This document shows, in pieces, positions 1 through 5,146 of a stretch of 5,518 nucleotides of DNA (position 1 is its first letter; the number at the start of each line of letters is the position of its first letter). This stretch comes from an uncultured Gammaproteobacteria bacterium (GTDB lineage Bacteria; Pseudomonadota; Gammaproteobacteria; Acidiferrobacterales; CAJVXG01), in assembly GCA_913009215.1 (NCBI GenBank), contig CAJVXG010000106.1, positions 1 to 5,518 of the forward strand. Reading direction: 5' to 3'. A program made the translations under genes and the position numbers. The notes under the pieces were generated by a model. The model worked only from the letters and a program-made list of their open reading frames with translations. It searched no databases and was not told where the DNA came from.

Positions 1-53
1 TGATTAATTATAGTTTTTGATTTTCCTGCGAACCTCTGCGCCCTCTGCGGTAA
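1..53. repeat. Right part of a palindromic CTCTGCG-type repeat, cut by the window edge
   Basis: The right arm at 25-53 matches 1443-1471 at 28 of 29 bases, starting CCTGCGAACCTCTGCG and ending CTCTGCGGTAA. The AT-rich stretch before it (1-24) also resembles the loop of the 1391-1471 copy: GATTA at 2-6 lies 23 bases before CCTGCG here, and GATTA at 1422-1426 lies 21 bases before it there. This suggests a solo palindromic element whose left arm, beginning TTAACCGCAGAG, lies just upstream of position 1. That left arm is not visible, so it is a prediction. No coding sequence is supported in 1-142; between this arm and the next repeat (54-110) I see nothing recognisable. Confidence 0.7.
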
Positions 54-110
54 GAAAATGTTTTTGATGGCAGCAGAACTGCAAACTTATCGTGGCTAGT
101 TGATAAAAGA

Positions 111-141
111 TTAACCGCAGAGGACGCGGAGGAACGCTGAG
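111..141. repeat. Left inverted-repeat arm of the GxxExxY cassette
   Basis: The arm reads TTAACCGCAGAGGACGCGGA at its start and continues into GGAACGCTGAG. It is the inverted partner of 521-553. It can also pair with the neighbouring arm at 33-51: 114-132 and 33-51 form a 19-base stem with one G.U pair and one mismatch across a loop of about 62 bases. The arm contains GGAGG at 128-132, which is positioned as the ribosome binding site of the gene that starts at 143. Confidence 0.85.
128..132 (+). promoter_or_regulatory. Shine-Dalgarno supplied by the repeat arm
   Basis: GGAGG lies 10 bases before the ATG at 143 and is the only strong ribosome-binding-site candidate for the GxxExxY gene. It falls inside the inverted-repeat arm, so the repeat appears to double as the translation signal. 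The other copies have CAGAG or AAAGG at the matching place. Confidence 0.55.
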
Positions 142-142
142 A

Positions 143-520
143 ATGGAATTAAATCAAATTAGTGGCTTAATACTTGATTCTGCATTTAAGGTCCACACTG
201 CACTAGGTCCAGGATTACTGGAAAGTGCTTACGAAATATGTTTGAAACATGAGCTGATTAAACAGAAATTGAAAGTTATGACACAGATCGAGCTACCCAT
301 CGAATACGACGGCATAAATATTGACGTTGGCTACAGGCTTGATATGTTAGTAGAAGATTCAGTCATCATTGAGCTAAAAGCCGTAAACCGATTGATTCCT
401 ATACACGAAGCACAATTATTGTCATATCTAAAATTAAGTGGAAAAAAACTTGGCCTATTAATTAATTTTAATGTTCCAAGGCTTAAAAATGGCATTAAAC
501 GACTAGTTAATAATATTTAA
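143..520 (+). CDS. GxxExxY family protein (PD-(D/E)XK nuclease-like)
   Basis: This is a 125-residue protein of the GxxExxY family, which is placed in the PD-(D/E)XK nuclease-like superfamily; its biochemical role is not established. The name-giving motif is present as G24-L-L-E27-S-A-Y30, following the typical N-terminal segment with FKVHTALGPG. A nuclease-like core is visible: D67 in GYRLDML, then E77-L-K79 in VIIELKAV, then Q91 and Y95 in AQLLSYLKL, matching a D...ExK...QxxxY arrangement. Length is normal for the family, so it looks intact. The start at 143 is supported by GGAGG at 128-132 and by the family's usual N-terminus. No signal peptide or membrane segment is visible. The gene is AT-rich compared with cbbQ and cbbO and is tightly enclosed by inverted repeats, which suggests horizontal acquisition as a cassette. 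It lies 57 bases before cbbQ in the same direction, but probably has nothing to do with carbon fixation. Confidence 0.9.
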   Translation: MELNQISGLILDSAFKVHTALGPGLLESAYEICLKHELIKQKLKVMTQIELPIEYDGINIDVGYRLDMLVEDSVIIELKAVNRLIPIHEAQLLSYLKLSGKKLGLLINFNVPRLKNGIKRLVNNI

Positions 521-553
521 GCCTCTGCGAACCTTTGCGTTCTCTGCGGTTAA
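521..553. repeat. Right inverted-repeat arm of the GxxExxY cassette
   Basis: The arm begins GCCTCTGCGAACCTTTGCG immediately after the stop codon of the GxxExxY gene and ends CTCTGCGGTTAA. It is in the same orientation as 25-53 and 1443-1471 and inverted relative to 111-141. Internally it is three degenerate repeats of CTCTGCG spaced about 10 bases apart. The AT-rich TAAATATATTT that follows resembles the flank after 1471. Confidence 0.85.
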
Positions 554-565
554 TAAATATATTTC

Positions 566-570
566 AAGGT
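566..570 (+). promoter_or_regulatory. Ribosome binding site of cbbQ
   Basis: AAGGT lies 7 bases before the ATG at 578. It falls 13 bases after the right end of the GxxExxY cassette, so cbbQ has kept a usable translation signal despite the adjacent repeat. This site supports the chosen start. Confidence 0.6.
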
Positions 571-577
571 AAACAGC

Positions 578-1387
578 ATGACTGACATAGATATTGAACA
601 ATACAGGATCGAACAAGAACCGTATTATGAACCTCTGGGCAATGAAGTTGTTTTATATAAAGCCGCTTACGAATCGCGCCTGCCTGTAATGATTAAAGGC
701 CCAACCGGCTGTGGTAAGTCCCGCTTTATAGAATACATGGCGTGGAAACTACAAAAACCATTAATTACGGTCGCCTGTAATGAAGACATGACCGCATCTG
801 ATCTGGTGGGGCGTTATTTGCTGGATGCCGATGGTACACGTTGGCTGGATGGCCCGTTGACTACTGCCGCGCGTATAGGCGCCATTTGTTATCTGGATGA
901 AATTGTTGAAGCCCGCCAGGATACCACCGTGGTGATCCACCCGTTGACGGATCACCGTCGCCAGCTACCCCTGGATAAAAAAGGTGAGCTGATTGATGCC
1001 CATCCAGATTTCCAACTGGTGATCTCCTATAACCCGGGTTACCAGAGTTTAATGAAAGACCTGAAGCAATCTACCAAACAACGCTTTACCGGTATGGATT
1101 TTGGTTACCCTCCGGCAGACCTGGAAGCCGGCATTGTACAGAAAGAAACCGGTGCTGACGGAGAGCTGGCCAGGAAGCTGGTAAAAATCGGTGAGACAGC
1201 GCGCAATCTGAAGGGCCATGGTCTGGATGAAGGTATATCGACCCGGTTACTGATTTATGCAGCCACCTTGATTGGCAAGGGTATTGATCCAAAAGATGCC
1301 TGTCGTATGGCACTGGTTCGTCCCATTACCGATGATGCGGATATTCGCAGTACCCTGGATCATGCCATTGATGCAGTTTTTGCATAA
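578..1387 (+). CDS. cbbQ: Rubisco activase ATPase subunit CbbQ (MoxR-type AAA+)
   Basis: CbbQ is a MoxR-family AAA+ ATPase that forms a hexameric ring and, with CbbO, remodels inhibited Rubisco using ATP in the cytoplasm. The 269-residue length is typical. Visible motifs: Walker A GPTGCGKS (41-48), Walker B AICYLDE with D107 and E108, sensor-1 N152 in VISYNPGYQS, likely arginine finger R169 in TKQRF, and sensor-2 region STRLLIYAA with R223. The segment ITVACNEDMTASDLVGRYLL (63-82) and the stretch VEARQDTTVVIHPLTDHRR are hallmarks of the CbbQ/NorQ group. From recalled family sequences, the N-terminus and the C-terminus (PITDDADIRSTLDHAIDAVF) fit CbbQ better than NorQ, and the type associated with form II Rubisco in particular. 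It is followed by its partner cbbO, but the 95-base gap is filled by a palindromic repeat that starts four bases after the cbbQ stop. The closely related NorQ is the main alternative; no nor genes are visible. Confidence 0.92.
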   Translation: MTDIDIEQYRIEQEPYYEPLGNEVVLYKAAYESRLPVMIKGPTGCGKSRFIEYMAWKLQKPLITVACNEDMTASDLVGRYLLDADGTRWLDGPLTTAARIGAICYLDEIVEARQDTTVVIHPLTDHRRQLPLDKKGELIDAHPDFQLVISYNPGYQSLMKDLKQSTKQRFTGMDFGYPPADLEAGIVQKETGADGELARKLVKIGETARNLKGHGLDEGISTRLLIYAATLIGKGIDPKDACRMALVRPITDDADIRSTLDHAIDAVFA

Positions 1388-1390
1388 AGA

Positions 1391-1471
1391 TTAACCGCAG
1401 AGGGCGCAGAGATACATAGAGGATTACTTAATATAATCTTTCCCTGCGAACCTCTGCGCTCTCTGCGGTAA
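1391..1471. repeat. Solo palindromic repeat in the cbbQ-cbbO gap
   Basis: This is an 81-base, MITE- or REP-like palindrome. The arm at 1394-1411 (ACCGCAGAGGGCGCAGAG) and the arm at 1452-1469 (CTCTGCGCTCTCTGCGGT) are complementary over 18 bases, with the single difference readable as a G.U pair in RNA. Outer bases 1391-1392 also pair with 1471-1472. The loop is an AT-rich stretch of 40 bases. The element starts four bases after the cbbQ stop codon and ends 11 bases before the cbbO start, so it is the intergenic region. The right arm is 28/29 identical to 25-53. In a cbbQ-cbbO transcript it would fold into a strong hairpin, which could stabilise the upstream message or reduce read-through into cbbO. 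Confidence 0.9.
1432..1437 (+). promoter_or_regulatory. Possible -10 box inside the repeat loop
   Basis: TATAAT, a perfect sigma-70 -10 hexamer, lies in the loop of the palindromic repeat and points toward cbbO. No recognisable -35 hexamer is found 16-18 bases upstream, where the bases are from GAGATAC-like sequence. In such an AT-rich loop this may be chance. If real, transcription would begin near 1444 and would give cbbO its own short leader carrying only the right repeat arm. Confidence 0.2.
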
Positions 1472-1482
1472 ATATATTTTTT

Positions 1483-3756
1483 ATGAAAACTGAAGAACTA
1501 CAAGCCTACCGCGATACATTGAAATGCAGTTTCAAGGATCTTGATGCGGTCTTTGAAGATTGTATGACTGAGGCGCTCGCCCTGTTATCCGAACAAGGAA
1601 TAAAGGACTATCTGGACGGTGCCTCTCTCATTTGCAAGATCGGTCGCGGGTTTGAACCGGTGCTGGTGTATCTGGAAGAGATGCCCCGGGTTGCCAAGCA
1701 ACTGGGCGAGCCCACTTTGTCCCTGGTTTCCAGGACGGTTTGGGATATGTCACGCAGCCCCAATGGCAATGCTATTCCACCATTCCTGAATACCATTGCC
1801 GAGGCGGCGCGTCGACTTGGCAGTGAAGAACAACTGCAACACTATATCGATATTTTAATGGACATGATGGAGCGTACTACGGGCTCCATTCACGGTTTTC
1901 ATACTACTATTCCCAGCCCCGGCCTGCCCGATTTGTTAAACCAGATGCCGTATTTGCTTAGCGAACTATCCCTTGAAGGTATCAAGAACTGGATTGACTA
2001 TGGTATCAACAACTACAGTAATAACCCGGATCGGCAAAAAGATTATTTTTGTCTGCAATCGGCTGACAGCAAAGCGATTTTAAGCCGTGAACGACATGGA
2101 ACCCTGTTCATTGATAATGAGCGCAAGCTTGATTTGTATTTAAAGGCACTGTGGCAACAAAAGTCATACCTGATTCCCTATTCCAACGCCTTTGATCAGC
2201 TACGCAAACCCATGCCCTACTATGATCATCTGGGTATTCGTGTTCCGGATGTCTTTGATGATAAAGAAACAGTCCAGGGAGATATAAAAGGTATTGATCG
2301 TTATCGTGCAGTACTGGCGCATATTGCGGCACACCAGCGCTGGACTACAGCGATTATCGCCGATAATTTCAGTCCTTTTCAACGCATCGCGATTGAAGCA
2401 CTGGAGGACTCCCGGGTGGAGTACCTGGCCATGCAGGAATACCCGGGCTTAAGAAAAATATTTTTATCCCTGCACCCGGTACCGCAAGAAGACGCCTGCG
2501 ATCCTGAAAAAGAATCCTGTATTCGACATCGTCTGGCCATGCTTTCTTATGGCATTCTCAATGCTGGCCATAATTACAAAAACCCTGATTTGCTGGAATG
2601 CATTCAGCAATTTCATGACATTATGAGACAGGACGGGACGACCACAAAGGATGTCGTTCAAATTGCCATTTCTTATATCGCCAAAACTCGCCGCCAGTCA
2701 GATCAATCGCCCAAGGTACGTTTTGAAGATACCGAGGTGGATTACCGCGACGATAACCGCCATATGTGGAAATTTATTGAAGAAGGTGATGAGGAAGAGG
2801 CCTTTGAAGATCAGAATGAAGTCAAGCCAAACGAAAGCGAGTTTGATGGTTTGCCACCACGCCATTACAAGGAGTGGGATTACAAAACCAGGTCCTATCG
2901 ACCGGATTGGGTAAGCCTGTATGAGACCCTGCACCCGTCAGGCAATGCCGCCGAGATTGACAAGTTGCTGGAAAAACATGCCGGTTTGGCCAAGCAACTG
3001 AAACAACTTCTGGACTTACTTAAACCACAGAAATATGTGCGTGTACGTTACCAGGAAGAAGGCAGTGAACTCGATCTGGACGTGGCGATTCGATCCCTGA
3101 TTGATTTTAAAAGCGGCGCCCAGCCTGATCCGCGTATCAACATGAGCCATAAGCATGACGGTCGGGATATCGCGGTTATGCTGTTGCTGGACTTATCCGC
3201 TTCACTTAATGAAGTGCCGGAGGGTTGTGATCAGACTATTTTGCAACTTAGCCAGGAAGCCGTCGCCTTGCTAGGCTGGGCCATTGAACACCTGGGTGAC
3301 CAGTTTGCGATTGCCGGTTTCTCATCCAACACGCGTCATGAAGTACGCTATCAACATATTAAAGGATATAGTGAACACTGGAACGAAGACGTAAAGGCTC
3401 GTCTGGCGGCCATGGAGGCCGGTTATTCGACCCGCATGGGTGCCGCACTGCGACATGCTGCCCATTATCTTGGTGCTCAAAGGGCCGATAAAAAACTGTT
3501 GCTGGTGCTTACGGATGGCGAACCCTCTGATATCGATGTTGATGATCAACGCCTGTTGATTGAAGATGCCCACAGGGCGGTACAGGAACTGGATCAGGAT
3601 GGAATCTACACCTACTGTATTAATCTTGATGCCAATGTAAGACCAGGAGAAGACGAGTATGTTACTGATATATTTGGTCAGCAATATACCGTAATAGATA
3701 ATATAGAACGATTACCGGAAAAATTACCACAATTATTTATGTCGCTGACAAAGTAA
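1483..3756 (+). CDS. cbbO: Rubisco activase adaptor CbbO (von Willebrand factor A domain)
   Basis: CbbO is the VWA-domain adaptor that binds the CbbQ ring and recruits it to Rubisco. The protein has 757 residues, a normal length for the family. Residues 1-400 form the large helical N-terminal part, including the conserved block AHIAAHQRWTTAIIADNFSP and the following EALEDSRVEY (280-315). An acidic linker rich in E and D lies near 413-455. The C-terminal VWA domain (about 560-757) has a complete MIDAS metal site: D570-L-S572-A-S574, T650 in GYSTRMG, and D678 in LTDGEPSD. In studied CbbO proteins this site contacts Rubisco. NorD is the paralogous alternative. The ATG at 1483 is preceded by AAATATATTTTTT with no Shine-Dalgarno, because a palindromic repeat has taken the space; the next methionine (residue 28) lies inside conserved-looking sequence and is a poor substitute. 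It ends 31 bases from the convergent hydrolase gene, with no clear terminator hairpin between. Confidence 0.9.
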   Translation: MKTEELQAYRDTLKCSFKDLDAVFEDCMTEALALLSEQGIKDYLDGASLICKIGRGFEPVLVYLEEMPRVAKQLGEPTLSLVSRTVWDMSRSPNGNAIPPFLNTIAEAARRLGSEEQLQHYIDILMDMMERTTGSIHGFHTTIPSPGLPDLLNQMPYLLSELSLEGIKNWIDYGINNYSNNPDRQKDYFCLQSADSKAILSRERHGTLFIDNERKLDLYLKALWQQKSYLIPYSNAFDQLRKPMPYYDHLGIRVPDVFDDKETVQGDIKGIDRYRAVLAHIAAHQRWTTAIIADNFSPFQRIAIEALEDSRVEYLAMQEYPGLRKIFLSLHPVPQEDACDPEKESCIRHRLAMLSYGILNAGHNYKNPDLLECIQQFHDIMRQDGTTTKDVVQIAISYIAKTRRQSDQSPKVRFEDTEVDYRDDNRHMWKFIEEGDEEEAFEDQNEVKPNESEFDGLPPRHYKEWDYKTRSYRPDWVSLYETLHPSGNAAEIDKLLEKHAGLAKQLKQLLDLLKPQKYVRVRYQEEGSELDLDVAIRSLIDFKSGAQPDPRINMSHKHDGRDIAVMLLLDLSASLNEVPEGCDQTILQLSQEAVALLGWAIEHLGDQFAIAGFSSNTRHEVRYQHIKGYSEHWNEDVKARLAAMEAGYSTRMGAALRHAAHYLGAQRADKKLLLVLTDGEPSDIDVDDQRLLIEDAHRAVQELDQDGIYTYCINLDANVRPGEDEYVTDIFGQQYTVIDNIERLPEKLPQLFMSLTK

Positions 3757-3787
3757 GTTTTTGTGACGCTTTTATGTCTATGATGGT

Positions 3788-4705
3788 TCAGGAACTTTTC
3801 TGCCACCAATGGGCTATGGTCCTGCCCACCACCTTGTTGACCAGATAACCGTAGGAGCGGTGTACATTCAACCCTCCTTCGTCTCGGAAATAATTGTAGA
3901 CGTCTTTGTACTCATCTTCTATAGATTCCGTCAGGCCCCGTTCAATCATGGTCTGGTAGTCATCGTGTACCATGATATCCAGTGTCACCAGATCCCCGAC
4001 CGAGGCGATATTTTTCCATCGACGTATATTTCCAGGATAGCGTTTCTCGTCAGGTTGTTTGGCATTGACCATACGTCTCTGAAAAAAGCGCATACCCAAT
4101 GGGCTGCCAATGGTTAAGAAGAGATCGATTCGTTGCCTGATATCCTGTTCAAACCACAATTCCCACAGACTATCAAAGGCAATCACGGATCCAAGGCTAT
4201 GACCGATAAGCAGTACCCGTTCATTATGCTCAAAGGACTTTTGTAGCTCCTCCTTCAGAAGACCCCGAATCCTGCAGGCAATATTGTTTTTGTTGGCAAA
4301 GTAACGTGACATTTCCCGTATCGAGGCCTTGATCGCCGGGTCAGGAATAAACGGAATAAACCAGGGAAAGCGATCGCCCATGGCCATAAAGAGCCTGGCG
4401 GTTTTTCGGCGCCAGGAACGGGCCTCTTCTTTGTCTTTCTCGTCAGGACCATTTTGCAAGAACAGCCTGTCAATCCAGGGCAACAGGGGTTCAATGGTTG
4501 CAGTCTCATGGTAATAAAAACGATTCCATGGGATCAATGAGAAGCAATTTTCCTGTTCCGCCATTTGTTTTGCGATATCGGGATTGGTCTGGCGCACACC
4601 ATGCAGCAGGGAGCGCCACAGGATCCGATGGTGATCCTCCGGTTTTGGCTTGGGATTTTTGCCAGGAACAAAAAGGATGCGCGGTGCTTTGTTGGCTGTA
4701 TTCAT
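3788..4705 (-). CDS. Alpha/beta-hydrolase, lipase/esterase-like
   Basis: A 305-residue protein with an alpha/beta-hydrolase signature. The nucleophile elbow is G168-H-S170-L-G-S173, preceded by a hydrophobic strand (VLLI). A likely acid is D238 in ASVGDLVTLD and a likely base is H282 in NVHRSYGYLVN, so a complete Ser-Asp-His triad is plausible in the right order. TIGSPLG (198-204) is typical of lipase-like members. The N-terminus (PRILFVPGKNP) reads as the first core strand and oxyanion-loop region, not as a signal peptide, so the enzyme is probably cytoplasmic. A hydrophobic patch rich in F, W, I and P near 107-122 could form a lid or touch membrane. The substrate cannot be told. The gene faces cbbO tail-to-tail and is divergent from the small membrane protein gene. 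No strong Shine-Dalgarno precedes the ATG at 4705 (CAGCTGAAACAATAAA), but the start agrees with the fold beginning. Confidence 0.75.
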   Translation of the reverse strand: MNTANKAPRILFVPGKNPKPKPEDHHRILWRSLLHGVRQTNPDIAKQMAEQENCFSLIPWNRFYYHETATIEPLLPWIDRLFLQNGPDEKDKEEARSWRRKTARLFMAMGDRFPWFIPFIPDPAIKASIREMSRYFANKNNIACRIRGLLKEELQKSFEHNERVLLIGHSLGSVIAFDSLWELWFEQDIRQRIDLFLTIGSPLGMRFFQRRMVNAKQPDEKRYPGNIRRWKNIASVGDLVTLDIMVHDDYQTMIERGLTESIEDEYKDVYNYFRDEGGLNVHRSYGYLVNKVVGRTIAHWWQKSS

Positions 4706-4744
4706 TTTATTGTTTCAGCTGTTTTGTATCATTATATATAGTAT

Positions 4745-4759
4745 CCATCGGACAGATGG
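4745..4759. promoter_or_regulatory. Inverted repeat CCATC-N5-GATGG between divergent genes
   Basis: A perfect 5-5-5 inverted repeat (CCATCGGACAGATGG) sits in the middle of the 93-base region between the divergent hydrolase and membrane protein genes, directly beside a TATAAT hexamer. Position and symmetry would suit an operator for a dimeric regulator controlling one or both genes. The arms are only five bases, so chance is quite possible. Confidence 0.25.
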
Positions 4760-4760
4760 T

Positions 4761-4766
4761 TATAAT
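4761..4766 (+). promoter_or_regulatory. Possible -10 box of the small membrane protein gene
   Basis: TATAAT matches the sigma-70 -10 consensus perfectly and would place the transcription start near 4773, about 26 bases before the ATG at 4799. No good -35 hexamer is present at 16-18 bases upstream, so activity might depend on an activator or on the preceding TGGT, which is close to but not exactly an extended -10. Confidence 0.35.
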
Positions 4767-4798
4767 ACGCTGGAATTTGATTACAGAAAGTATTTTTC

Positions 4799-5146
4799 AT
4801 GGCGCAGCAGAAATCAATCGCCACGCATATCGTGGATTTTGGCATATTACGTATTTTACTAATCATGCTGGCTATCGTCCTGATGGTTCTGCGGTTCTGG
4901 GCCGATGCCGAGGTCAGTTACGGCGACTGGAATATGATACCGACCCTGATCGCACCGGCCCTGGTACCTATCGTCTTTATGGGCCTCTGGCTTGATGTCA
5001 TCATGTGTTTTGTATTCAAGTCCGACAAGACCGGAGCCGCCAGAAAGAAATACAAGATCGCGATTGCAACCGACGTGACGACGGTATTGACTATGTTGCT
5101 GGTCTGGCTAACTTTCTTTACCAACCTTGGCAGCTCGACCACCTGA
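4799..5146 (+). CDS. Small membrane protein with three predicted helices
   Basis: A 115-residue protein that I do not recognise as a named family. Three hydrophobic segments are visible: about 14-32 (FGILRILLIMLAIVLMVL), about 47-72 (IPTLIAPALVPIVFMGLWLD onward), and about 92-108 (DVTTVLTMLLVWLTFF). A basic cytoplasmic-looking stretch (KSDKTGAARKKYK, 74-86) separates helices two and three. By the positive-inside rule this loop would be cytoplasmic. The start at 4799 has only a weak upstream AGAAAG at 4785-4790. Hydrophobic pattern and codon usage look like a real gene although it overlaps the fructokinase gene on the opposite strand by 39 bases. It is divergent from the hydrolase gene and may share its regulatory region. 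Function is unknown. Confidence 0.7.
   Translation: MAQQKSIATHIVDFGILRILLIMLAIVLMVLRFWADAEVSYGDWNMIPTLIAPALVPIVFMGLWLDVIMCFVFKSDKTGAARKKYKIAIATDVTTVLTMLLVWLTFFTNLGSSTT

Larger units (their letters stand above)
111..553 (+). mobile_element. Putative cassette: GxxExxY gene bounded by inverted CTCTGCG-type repeats
   Basis: The ends are perfect 12-base inverted repeats, TTAACCGCAGAG at 111-122 and CTCTGCGGTTAA at 542-553. The similarity continues inward, with about 25 of 31 positions matching when 111-141 is aligned to the reverse complement of 523-553. The arms stop 1 base before the ATG and begin immediately after the stop codon of the enclosed gene, so the cassette is essentially gene plus arms, 443 bases long. 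The enclosed gene is clearly more AT-rich than cbbQ and cbbO, consistent with separate origin. No convincing target-site duplication is visible. Short similarities outside the termini (ATAAAAGA on the left, AAATATATTT on the right) are shared with the 1391-1471 copy, so the true boundaries may lie slightly further out. No transposase is encoded. Calling it mobile is an inference. Confidence 0.5.

Noticed and set aside
111..553. A target-site duplication around the GxxExxY cassette
   Set aside because: The flanks (AAAGA on the left, TAAAT on the right) are not direct repeats of each other; similar flanks are instead shared with the other repeat unit.
1..1471. The repeated CTCTGCG units as a CRISPR array
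   Set aside because: The copies are few, occur in both orientations, are separated by genes, and lack regular spacers. They form inverted pairs instead.
3322..3684. A 120-codon minus-strand open frame inside cbbO
   Set aside because: It lies wholly within the VWA domain of cbbO, whose motifs are clear, and its translation shows no recognisable domain.
3757..3787. A shared bidirectional terminator between cbbO and the hydrolase
   Set aside because: The 31 bases contain T-runs but no GC-rich inverted repeat that would form a terminator stem.
4498..4995. A 165-codon plus-strand open frame spanning the hydrolase start and the membrane protein start
   Set aside because: Its translation is low-complexity and Cys/Trp-rich without a recognisable domain, and both genes it overlaps are better supported.
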